Both the position numbers and the translations under genes were made by a program. A stretch of 64,000 nt of DNA from Sthenelais limicola (lineage: Eukaryota > Annelida > Polychaeta > Phyllodocida > Sigalionidae): contig OW804102.1 of assembly GCA_942159475.1 (NCBI GenBank), positions 30,572,873 through 30,636,872 of the forward strand. Reading direction: 5' to 3'. The notes under the pieces were generated by a model. It made no database searches. It had not been told where the DNA came from and worked only from the letters and a program-made list of their open reading frames with translations. Below are positions 1 through 9,949 of this stretch, piece by piece. How positions within the stretch are numbered: the first letter of the stretch is position 1; each line of letters starts with the position of its first letter.

Positions 1-367
1 TCTGCTCAAATCAAACATGTCAGGTTTTAGCACAACGTCCTGAGGGCAAACATAAAACTTTAAGAGCGGATAGAAAGTGCATTAAGCTATTTATTGGACC
101 ACTCTGGCATCACTGTTTTTTTCACTTTTATTCGCTCTTGCAAAAGAACTGAGCAAAGCATTAGTGTACATAAAGAGCAGCCCAGTGGAACCGCGGCTTG
201 ATGATATATAGTTAAGGAAGGGTCATAATATAAAACCAGGACCTACAGATAAGGTAAACAAGTACAGATGCCATTAGTATCTCTCTATAACGCTCCAATG
301 CAGTCACAGCTAAACAAGGGTCGTTGCCCTGATAGGCCCAGGATTTATATATCTACAGCTCCTACTT
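1..367. other. Intergenic, nothing recognised
   Basis: AT-rich sequence before the first family A element. I see no reading frame of note, no RNA gene and no repeat shared with the rest of the window. Confidence 0.5.
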
Positions 368-602
368 AGGTCAGATTTTCAGAAAATGTACAATTGGCAG
401 CTCTAGACATTTAAGAAATACTGCTATATTAGACTGAAAACTGATAAATACCGGGTATATTTGAGTACATTTGGTATCACGTTGATTTAAGGTATCTGTT
501 GTGCTATGTTAAACTACATTTTGGAACTCATTTCTGTCTTAAATGTGGTTTATTTGAGAGGATTGGAGTAGGTGAATTGTACATTTTCTGAAGATCTTAC
601 CC
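368..602 (+). mobile_element. Family A miniature inverted-repeat element, copy 1
   Basis: About 235 bp. It opens with AGGTCAGATTTTCAGAAAAT and closes with the complementary ACATTTTCTGAAGATCTTAC. The interior matches the other family A copies: the ATTTGGTAT... stretch, then a block ending TTTGAGAGGATTGG. No coding capacity. It is the shared host sequence for many later insertions in this window. Plus orientation is defined here as the one with TTTGAGAGGATTGG near the right end. Confidence 0.75.
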
Positions 603-1770
603 ATTTATAAAGCAGTAGTAACAGTCACTACTACTTTACGAATAGGTTTTTGTGTAGATAAATCAGAGCCATAATAAAAATTGTACCCATTAAATGGTGC
701 GAACAAACATGTACATTCTTGTACTTACTTACTTTTTATGATTTAATACCAAGTTGTTATTTCTAAAACAGAATGAATGAATGTTCCTATCTCCATAAAA
801 AAAGTATAAAGAACTATACTATGTGGTCCTTATTTTGTATCATCAATGCAGCTTAAAACAGGGAAGCTTTCACTATGCTCGGTACTACACAACTTTTCTT
901 AGCACATTTGAGTCTAAAAAGTAATGTGTAATATGAAATCTCTGACCACCTTACAATTGTGATAATTGTAATTCAGATATATATATATATACTACAATCA
1001 ATTTTGCAGCTAGAGTGTCATTTGCTTCTTTCTTCAGACTGTCTGAACAATATCTTATTGTTACTTTCTCATTTCTGGTTAGGCAAAGAATGTAACTATG
1101 GCTATGGGAAAAGAACACCACCCTTCTCCCCACTTACCCCCCCCCCCCCCACCCACCCACCCACTCCCCCATCTTTCCCACTGTGACGATTCACGGTCCG
1201 CCTATGTAAAACCAACGACAGCTCCTAAAACTAATGTTTGAATTATTCATGCTCCATCTATAATATGCATAAAAAGAATTGATCCAAGCCAAAGGCGTAT
1301 TAAGTTTAGGACATGACTGAAATGTAGATAGCATAATTTGCATTTATTCTATAATTTGCATATTATGGGATGGATGGAAGGATGCTGGGATAAGGCACAT
1401 AATCCCTTCAATGACCGTCAAGAACACAGTGAAACGGTATAATGTTACTTTAGGAAGAGACAGCTTACATTTTATGTTGAAATTGTTTACAAATCGTTCA
1501 TTGACATTGAAGTAAAGCTGGCTCAGCTGGCTCAGAAACAAATAAGTAAGGCAGCAGCGGGTGAAGATAATTTGTAAGATTATATCTTGTCTTTCCCAGA
1601 GAAATGTTAACCCTTTGAAATCTGTATTCCTGAGGGTAAAATCAGCTAAATGTGACAGTAAAATCATACTAGTGTTATGGTATGTTCTCTTTTGTGTAGT
1701 AAGGTAACCAATATATCATCTGAAAGCTTATTATGTCAAGATGTGTTTTCTGGAATTTTTTTAAAAAAAT
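603..1770. other. Intergenic, no gene; C-rich tract
   Basis: No supported gene. A cytosine-rich run with CCCAC repeats lies near 1135-1170. Short frames of 60-107 codons here look like chance: they have no domain, no codon pattern and no splice context. Confidence 0.5.
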
Positions 1771-4290
1771 GTTGCCATGGTAACCAGACAAATGGACAAA
1801 ATATTATTTTTTTGCATATTTTGGGATTTAGTGATAAATAGGTATCAAGACTTGGTATTATCAAGAGTTCACATGAAGGAAAAGATCACGGAGGATGTTA
1901 TCATCATTTTGAGACCTTTGTTGCCATGGTAACCCAATTATTAATGCCTGTGGAGCTGATTACATTGAGGGAGTCACATTGGCTATTGACATTACCGTCA
2001 AACGGGACTGGCCGTCAACCACATATACTTATGTTCAGCTGATACTAATAGTACTGGCTTATTTGCAACATTTGATCTGTGATGTGTCAATACTTTGTGG
2101 GCATATCCATCCATGTATTATTTCTAGTTTTCATTGGAATGTTTTATTCAATATTTCTTTGGTTGCCATGGTAACCATCTGAGATAATTCAAGATTTCAT
2201 GTTTACCTGGGAAAATGGGGACTTCGCAGTTCTACATCCACATCAAAGGATATATCTTATATGCCAGAACTATAGCCTAAATAATTCTCATCATTTTGAG
2301 ACCTTTGTTGCCATGGTAACCCAATTATTAATGCCTGTGGAGCTGATCACATTGAGGGAGTCACATTGGCTATTGACGTTAGTGTCAAACGGGATTTGCT
2401 GTCAACCACATATACTTATGTTCAGCTGATACTAATAGTACTGGTTTATTTGCAACATTTGATCTGTGATGTGTCAATACTTTGTGTGCATATCCATCAA
2501 TGCATTATTTCCAGTTTGCATTGGAATGTTTTATTCTTTTTTTCTTTGGTTGCCATGGTAACCATTTGAGATAATTCAAGATTTCATGTTTACCTGGGAA
2601 AATGAGGACTTTACAGTACTTCACACCCATCTAATGAAATATTTGTTATGCCAGAACTATAGCCTAAATAATTCTCATCAATTTGGGACCTTTGTTGCCA
2701 TGGTAACCCAATTATTAATGCCTGTGGAGCTGATTACATTGAGGGAGTCACATTGGCTATTGACGTTAGCGTCAAAAAGGACTGGCCGTCAACCACATAT
2801 ACTTATGTTCAGCTGATACTAATAGTACTGGCTTATTTGCAACATTTGATCTGTGATGTGTCAATACTTTGTGGGCATATTCATCCATGTATTATTTCTA
2901 GTTTTCATTGGAATGTTTTATTCAATATTTCTTTGGTTGCCATGGTAACCATTTGAGATAATTCAAGATTTAATGTTTACCTGGGAAAATGGGGACTTCG
3001 CAGTTCTACATCCACATCAAAGGATATATCTTATATGCCAGAACTATAGCCTAAATAATTCTCATCATTTTGAGACCTTTGTTGCCATGGTAACCCAATT
3101 ATTAATGCCTGTGGAGCTGATCACATTGAGGGAGTCACATTGGCTATTGACGTTAGTGTCAAACGGGATTTGCTGTCAACCACATATACTTATGTTCAGC
3201 TGATACTAATAGTACTGGTTTATTTGCAACATTTGATCTGTGATGTGTCAATACTTTGTGTGCATATCCATCAATGCATTATTTCCAGTTTGCATTGGAA
3301 TGTTTTATTCTTTTTTTCTTTGGTTGCCATGGTAACCATTTGAGATAATTCAAGATTTCATGTTTACCTGGGAAAATGAGGACTTTACAGTACTTCACAC
3401 CCATCTAATGAAATATTTGTTATGCCAGAACTATAGCCTAAATAATTCTCATCAATTTGGGACCTTTGTTGCCATGGTAACCCAATTATTAATGCCTGTG
3501 GAGCTGATTACATTGAGGGAGTCACATTGGCTATTGACGTTAGCGTCAAAAAGGACTGGCCGTCAACCACATATACTTATGTTCAGCTGATACTAATAGT
3601 ACTGGCTTATTTGCAACATTTGATCTGTGATGTGTCAATACTTTGTGGGCATATTCATCCATGTATTATTTCTAGTTTTCATTGGAATGTTTTATTCAAT
3701 ATTTCTTTGGTTGCCATGGTAACCATTTGAGATAATTCAAGTTTTCATGTCTACCTGGGAAAATGAGGACTTTGCAGTACTACATCCGCATCAAATGATA
3801 TATTTTATATGCCAGAACTATAGCCTAAATAATTCTCATCATTTTGAGACCTTTGTTGCCATGGTAACCCAATTATTAATGCCTGTGGAGCTCATTACAT
3901 TGAGGGAGTCACATTGGCTATTGTCGTTAGCGTCAAATGGGACTGGCTGTCAACCACATATACTTATGTTCAGCTGATACTAATAGTACTGGTATATTTG
4001 CAACATTTGATCTGTGATGTGTCAATACTTTGTGTGCATATCCATCAATGCATTATTTCCAGTTTGTATTGGAATGTTTTATTCTTTTTTTCTTTGGTTG
4101 CCATGGTAACCATTTGAGATAATTCAAGATTTCATGTTTACCTGAGAAAATGAGGACTTTGCAGTAGTTCAACCCCATTAAAGGAAATATTTTCTATGCC
4201 AGAACTATAGCCTGATTAATTCTGATTATTTTGAGACATTTGTTGCCATGGTAACCCAATTATTAATGGGTGTGGAGCTGATTACATGGA
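1771..4290. repeat. 387 bp tandem repeat array with X-box-like palindromes
   Basis: About six complete 387 bp units plus a partial one, starting near 1905 and preceded by one isolated palindrome at 1771. Each unit has two perfect GTTGCCATGGTAAC palindromes spaced 242 and 145 bp apart. Palindromes start at 1771, 1920, 2162, 2307, 2549, 2694, 2936, 3081, 3323, 3468, 3710, 3855, 4097 and 4242. The motif fits the RFX X-box consensus (GTNRCC, short spacer, RGYAAC), which is known for RFX transcription factors. The units alternate: those near 2290 and 3064 are almost identical, as are those near 2677 and 3451, so the array also has a 774 bp higher-order period. The repeated 67- and 76-codon frames are by-products of the repeat. 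Confidence 0.92.
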
Positions 4291-4299
4291 TGGAGTCTA

Positions 4300-4760
4300 A
4301 TGAATGCTGCAGGGGTCTCTAACCCATTTGCGGCAGGCTGATGCAACATCACATTGGCGATGATGGGGTGAATTGTAGAATTGACTGTACCTCTGCTCAG
4401 GCCTTATCCACCTGTCTAGATGTACCAAGGTAGCTTCAGCACCATGTATTTGGCATGGAGCTTTCCACACTCCCTCCATGATAGTGATGTTCTAGCTGCA
4501 AACAGTAGTCCATAGATTCCTTGAGGTCTGGCACCAAGGCCTGAACCTCCTCCTGAACTTCCGATGCACTACGGCCAAGGGTCTGAACAGATAAATCAGT
4601 CATCGGTGAACAGATCCAGCTGCATGTTTGACACCTGAAGCTATTTCCGTATTAGTTGGCTGAAGTGGAACTTGCACTACAGGTACAAATGCAGTTGGTG
4701 CGCCTTGAGTGGTGCTTGGAGCACAGTGTTTATGTCATGCACAGCCAGAGGTGGTGTGTT
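4300..4760 (-). pseudogene. Decayed coding remnant, unrecognised
   Basis: Read on the minus strand, the region gives broken stretches of plausible protein with stops and frame changes. One stretch near 4500-4580 is an acidic, Leu/Glu-rich, possibly helical segment (contains SASEVQEEVQALVPDL). I do not recognise the family. It lies downstream of the other minus-strand remnants at 5.8-9.5 kb and may be the 3' part of the same old element or gene. It could also be chance open sequence. Confidence 0.3.
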
Positions 4761-5319
4761 GGTTTCTTATAGGAGTCAAATCCTGTGGGTAGTTGGTAGG
4801 CTAGGATGATTTCCACTCTTTGCTAGCCTGAGGAAGCATCCGTAAATCATCTTATTCAAAAACAAGGATAATCTGTACCCTGTGTGTGGGGAGTACATCA
4901 TTCTGTGTAAGCCTGCACATACCCACATACCATGTATTGTGAGGTGACCTTCATGTACACAAAGTCTGTTCACCAGTCAAAGAGTGAATCAGTGATTAGT
5001 TGTTTAATACTACAATGACAACTGAGTGGCATCATATTCATGAAGCCAAGGGTGCAAGTACCTAGGGAACACTGCCATCTAGGTATAAGCTAGCTGTGCA
5101 TGGTTTCAACATCACAGGTCACTTGTTTTAATTTTCGTTTCAATATCACATGTCACTATCATTTTGATTTCACTTGGAAGTGGGCCTTTAGAGATTTGGA
5201 CATGAGATATCATGAGACTTGGGAAGAGACCAAAACATAGAACTAGGAAGTTCTATGACCAAATCAAGGCACTGGCGATCGGCCCACTTCCATATCAAGC
5301 ACTCTTATATCTCAAGAGA
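4761..5319. other. Noncoding, nothing recognised
   Basis: No gene is supported. One minus-strand 65-codon frame (4776-4973) has no recognisable domain. The stretch may be decayed sequence of the minus-strand element around it. Confidence 0.4.
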
Positions 5320-5520
5320 CAAGTTTCTGTAGCCTAGTAGTTAGGGCGCAGCGCTCAGTGTCTTCACACAGGCGGCCCAGGTTTGGTTCCCAGAGCTGGC
5401 AGCTTCCCACTTTTGCCTCAACAAATGTTGTCCTATACACTTGAGTATTTTTACCTTGATGATGGCTTTGTTTGGCCGAGTGCTATCTGCCATTGCTTTG
5501 CCTACTAGCATACCTGTTTG
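5320..5520 (+). mobile_element. tRNA-derived SINE-like sequence
   Basis: The head contains an A-box-like segment (TAGCCTAGTAGTTAGGGC) about 50 bases before a B-box-like segment (GGTTTGGTTCC), the spacing of a tRNA gene's internal polymerase III promoter. The sequence around them does not fold into an obvious intact tRNA. The element continues into unrelated sequence, as SINEs do. I read it as a tRNA-headed SINE copy, with the 3' end uncertain. It interrupts the minus-strand coding remnants. Confidence 0.55.
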
Positions 5521-5777
5521 CCACTGTTCCTTCTAAGTCACAAGCATGGAGAAATGTGGTCTTTGCCAAGAGATATTAGGAGTCATACACATCTAAACAA
5601 AAACTTGAATCAAGACAAAGATAACCAGACCCTTATAGTAGAACCTCAGAATATATGGTTATTTGATCTAAAGAAATGGCTGAGTTTCGAGTCCTCACAA
5701 TTATTCAGAGTGCACTGACAAAAGTATACACATGCGCTGGTTGTGTTGTTGGGAGGGAAATTTGACAAAATAAACAA

Positions 5778-6742
5778 TTAATAATCTTCCTCGTCAGTAG
5801 GGAGCAGAAAGGTAACTGTCCGATGGACCAAAGTAAGAGCCCAGGGTGGAGAGGGTGGGCATCTGCTCCCACCTCTGGATGTCATCCTCCTACAGTCATG
5901 ATTAATATTTGGTAGGTAAGTAAGTACCTCACTTAATCTTTGACTGTAGTTTGTCTGCCTTACCAAAGGTGGCAGAGCAGATGGGACTTTTAAAGCAACA
6001 CACAACCCCTGCGTCCTCTGTTCCACTGAATGTAGAAGAACTAGAAGAGTTATTAGAAGAATGAAGTGATGAAATATCCTATGCACTAAACTAATTAACA
6101 TTGAAATTCTTATAAATACAGAGTCTTAGTGCTTTTTTGCATAGGCTTGATGGCTTTCCTGATTTCCTGCTTTCCTCTTTGAAACCCCAGGCGAGTGGGA
6201 GTAGGTGGAAAACGTACAAAGTCTGTAGCCAGAGACTGGAACCTTTTCCTCATCCTCTTGGTGATATCTTCTATGTTGTAATAACAAGCCAGACAAATTG
6301 CATCATGCATGGTCTCTAATGTGGACTTAAACCAGGCAGCAGGAGTAGAGGGTTTACATTAATCGACCTCCTCATTTCTCACACAGAGAAACTCATTAGT
6401 GATATCCTCAGTAGCCAGTGTAATCACAGTGATAAGTTTTATAAACGTTTCCGTTTGTTTCTGTCGCAGGGAGTCTTTAGTCTCCACTTCCCTTGTGATA
6501 TTTTCCCACAGTAGCTTTTCAATAGGGGTCTTTTGAATTGGCCATTTGGCTTAAAATAGGTGCAGCTGAAACTAATTAAAGACGGGCATCGGGGCCTATC
6601 TGAGTGTGGGCGGGGCTCTGACCACAGCTAAGGCCCGGTCTATGTGCGGGGCTGGGTGTAGGGCAGCGTGCTCGGCAAGCTGGGCATAGGTCACTTGGTT
6701 TATGGGCATGTCAGCCTGTAAGATGAACTTGATTTTAGCCAT
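5778..6742 (-). pseudogene. Decayed unrecognised protein-coding sequence
   Basis: From an ATG at 6742 the minus strand reads MAKIKFILQADMPINQVTYA and continues about 30 more residues to a stop. In-phase or shifted segments then follow for roughly 400 bases, ending with a basic stretch (KRMRKRFQSLATDFVRF). A Ser-rich segment with a Cys cluster (CCFKSPICSATFGK) lies near 5960-6060. At least two stops and a frame change break it, so it is not functional. Residue composition and continuity argue that it was once protein-coding. The family is not recognised; a gag-like protein of a retroelement or an old host gene are both possible. The block encoding PICSATFG recurs on the opposite strand near 9520. 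Confidence 0.45.
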
Positions 6743-7824
6743 TTAAATGAACCCACTTTATTGAATTTCTTGGAGCTGACATGGTATCCAACAAGAGCTT
6801 AAAGCCGAAACACAATATAGGAATCCACAGATTTTTTTTTTTAAATAGCAGAAACATTATAGTCTTAGGAGTAATTGTGTAGCATATTATAGTAATCGTA
6901 TCATTATTTACAAGCTGAACCATCAGAAAAGAAGTCACCTCCTGTCTTACAAGGAGGCAGACATATTGGTGACCAACAGTGCCACTGGTGGCGATTTACA
7001 TGTATTGGTGACGTCACAGGCCCTCATTGTCTGATTGGTCACCCTACTCGGGACATACATGTATATGTAAACAAACATCAACCTTACAACAGATTAATGT
7101 CAAGCATTGATATATACATACATATATAGAGAGTGAGAAGTTTTGGATACTCCTATAGGCTACTTCTATAAGTAAGTAGGCTATTCCCTGACCCAAGAGA
7201 CACCCGATTTTAGTCAGCAAATCCCTCCCTGCTACTACTAGAAACTGAACGCCATAATTATGTGTAATATGGCGGAGGTGGCGGCAATGTTTTGACACTC
7301 TCCCCTGCCTCACCCTAACCCCCAGGAGCTTTAACACCTTCCCCAGCATTTGTTTATGGCTTATTCAGGCTCAAAGGCAACCCATTGTACAATGCTCATC
7401 ATTTGTTTATACACAAAACTGGCTTAAATCAATTGAAAAAGTATATGTCCACTCAGGCATGGCAGGGGCAACACAGGGGCAAAGGCCTGTGCCTCGTTCT
7501 GAGTTGTGGTTATCATACGTCATCAGAGGTCACATGACTTACAGCAATGGCGGCATCCATACAAGTTGTCTGCTATAATTAATTCCATGTAAAATAGCTC
7601 CCCACTTCTTTAATAGGTAAGAATTACATAAAATATATAAATGAGGTTGTTGGAAACGATTTCCCCGCCCAGAAAATGTATACATGATATCCTATGAAGT
7701 TTCGGCTTTAACTGATGTGCATAGTGTTGTCTTTTATATCCTCTAATGTGGAGGTTATATTACATTTTTTTCTAGTGCTAAAATGGCATTTAATGTGGGG
7801 TCCTCCCTACGTCCATACACTTCC
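6743..7824. other. Noncoding stretch between remnants
   Basis: No reading frame with protein-like content. ATG-GCGGC-like and GGCGG-rich bits near 7260 and 7540 resemble first-exon sequence, but the frames stop within a few codons. No repeat shared with the rest of the window was found. Confidence 0.4.
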
Positions 7825-9467
7825 CTATGAGACAAAATATAAACAAATGTTTCTGGCCCCAGTTCCGATCCAAATTGACAGTGAGCCTTCATTCTGGCCT
7901 CGGTGGGTCGATGGTGAATTCTCAATTCGGACCAAGTCTATTCCAGGGATAGACAGGTTGACAAGATTGTCTCCCTTTTGATATGTAAGTTTAATCTCTT
8001 TTATGTTATCCAGAGCAAAGTTTTTCACAAGAGCTGAGTCTGTGAACTTGGCTAGCTACGGATTAATACTGAGTCTGATGTTAGGATCTGAAGTAAGGGT
8101 ACAAGGAAAATCAAGAAATGGGTTTTCTAAATCACCCTGTGATTTTTCAGCTTCATTAGAAGTAGAGTTTTGGTCCTTACTACTGTGCTCCCCCATTTCT
8201 GAGCCCTCATGTTCTGGTGGCAGTGACTCATCATTGGAACACGGCGACATCACATGGTTAGTAATTGTAATTTTACCGTGAAAGGAAGATGAGGATCGGG
8301 AGGGGGAACTGGAGTGATGATGTTGTCTCCTATGGTATTTGTGTTTCCTCCTCCTCTTGTACCTAGGGGATAGAGACCTGATAGAGCGGTCGCCAAAACT
8401 GGAGGAAGACCTAGTTTTCCCAATTTCTCCTCTTGTGATCTCATTGAAGATCATCCATGATGGCGTCTCTGATGTCTTGATACAAATCAGCCTTCAGGTC
8501 TGAAAGAGACATACCTTTCTCTTTTTCTGGAGCCACATCCCCTGAAGTAACCCCCTTGGAAGTGGAAGTCTTGAGTTCCTTAACCTTCCTTCCTTAACCT
8601 TCGGTTTATCTCCCTTGAGGGTGGCATCAGAATTCTTGTCAGACATGGCTGTCACAACTGGTACACTGGAGGGACACTGTCTCTCGCAGTCAGCAAAGAT
8701 GGTGGACTCCCCTGGAGTGCCACGCTGGTCAGTCTGCCGATGGAAGACTTGTAACTGTAGGAATCTTAACCCATTGAGGACGGGGGCAGTTTACATATAT
8801 TTTGCCTGGCTGACGGGGGCCTTTTTCTCCCTTTTTGGGCTTCAGGATGGGTGTTTAACATGAGGTTTAGGGTTTAAAAACACTTTAAGAATATTTTCTT
8901 CAAATAATATGTGTCATATGTACATCATTTAATAGGTGTAAACAGTTATTGATCATATTTTTTCATAATTTCTAGAATTTGGTCTTCAATAGTTAAAATA
9001 ATGGGTCTCAATTGGGTGCAATATGGCGGCAACCTTGCTCCAAATTCACTTTCCAGCATTTACGCATGGTAGTTATGACGTCATCATTATTGTCTCCATG
9101 ACAACATACCTATAAAAATATTTCTAGTGTGTTTGTTTACATATATTTTAAATTTCATCAAAATCCATTCATTTTTTTTTAAGTTATGCCCCCTTCAATT
9201 TATATAAAAAATTGATGCCCTGAGGCAACACCCCGCCCCCTGAGCCAAATTATGTGTGATGCCTTGAGGCATCAGCCCGTCCACTGAGCCATTTTGATGT
9301 TGATGCCTTGAGGCATCAGCCCGCCCTCAATGGGTTAAGTGTTTCTGATAGAAATGCACCAGTCCCGATTCCTGGTGAACTAAGTTCAGATTGCTAACAA
9401 ATATAGTTGCTGTAAGAGTTCGAACAAGGGAATTATTTAGTAAAATCCACAAGCTTCTCAAAAAGCG
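7825..9467 (-). pseudogene. Decayed gag-like or unknown ORF interrupted by a TTAA element
   Basis: On the minus strand, open sequence runs from about 9467 to 9335, is interrupted by the miniature element at 8770-9334, and resumes in the same frame after a single TTAA. It contains MSDKNSDATLKGDKPKVK near 8645. A small tandem duplication (TTAACCTTCC-like, 14 extra bases near 8580-8605) then shifts the frame, and another frame change follows near 8450. After that comes an Arg/Ser-rich segment (RSLSPRYKRRRKHKYHRRQ) and an acidic Ser-rich tail, a stop at about 8054, and more readable sequence to 7825. The RS-rich and charged composition is compatible with a gag-like or nuclear protein. No catalytic motif is visible and the family is not recognised. 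Confidence 0.5.
8770..9334. mobile_element. piggyBac-like miniature element (TTAA target)
   Basis: It is flanked by TTAA at 8766-8769 and 9335-9338. The ends are CCCATTGAGGACGGG and its near-perfect inverted counterpart CCCGCCCTCAATGGG. TTAA target duplication with CCC-starting ends is the signature of piggyBac-type transposition. No transposase frame is present, so it is non-autonomous. Its right part holds a threefold tandem repeat (about 55-60 bp) carrying the palindrome GATGCCTTGAGGCATC. Bringing the two flanks together on one TTAA gives a continuous minus-strand reading frame, so the host sequence was probably still coding when it inserted. Confidence 0.75.
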
Positions 9468-9740
9468 AGCTGGTCAACCTAGTGAAGCAAGTTGAACTGG
9501 TCGAGCGGCGGAGGTGCACGTCTACCCATCTGCTCTGCCACCTTTGGCATGGCTCCCCCTACATCAGATGCATGGTAGCAGGCTGACATGACAAAACTAC
9601 AGTTATGGTGGGTGGCTGAGTGAGCCATTTCTAAGAACAAATAGAAGAACTTTGCAGTGGTGTAGGAGTTGGATTGCCTGTGCTCTGACCTGCCTGAATT
9701 TCAGTGCGGGCAGGTGGATTATTCTCAGTGACTTGCCCCA
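9468..9740. other. Noncoding; opposite-strand copy of a 5.96 kb motif
   Basis: Near 9522-9545 the plus strand carries the same ~24 bases (CCCATCTGCTCTGCCACCTT and on) that occur on the minus strand near 5962-5985. This suggests a second fragment of the same old element in inverse orientation. Nothing else was recognised. Confidence 0.35.
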
Positions 9741-9750
9741 CAGACAGGTA

Positions 9751-9898
9751 ATTTTATCAATTTATATCATCAAACAGATTTGGGAGCAGGTGATATTTTG
9801 AGTCAGGCAAGTGAGTTTATCAATTTATCAATTTTATCAATTTATATCATCAAACAGATTTGGGAGCAGATGATATTTTGAGTCAGGCAAGTGAGTTT
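9751..9898. repeat. 80 bp tandem duplication
   Basis: Two copies with an 80 bp period share ATTTTATCAATTTATATCAT and a block ending AGTCAGGCAAGTGAGTTT. The surrounding 9680-9950 contains CACTTGCCC/GGGCAAGTG motifs like those of the element at 19081, so it may be a relative of that family. Confidence 0.7.
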
Positions 9899-9949
9899 TC
9901 ATTGGTTCACTTGCCCTGGGCAAGTGAGTTTTTGGGGCAACTCACACAC

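Noticed and set aside
1979..4117. Repeated 67- and 76-codon frames that look conserved
   Set aside because: Their conservation equals that of the whole 387 bp unit; synonymous and nonsynonymous changes appear alike, and no splice or Kozak context is consistent.
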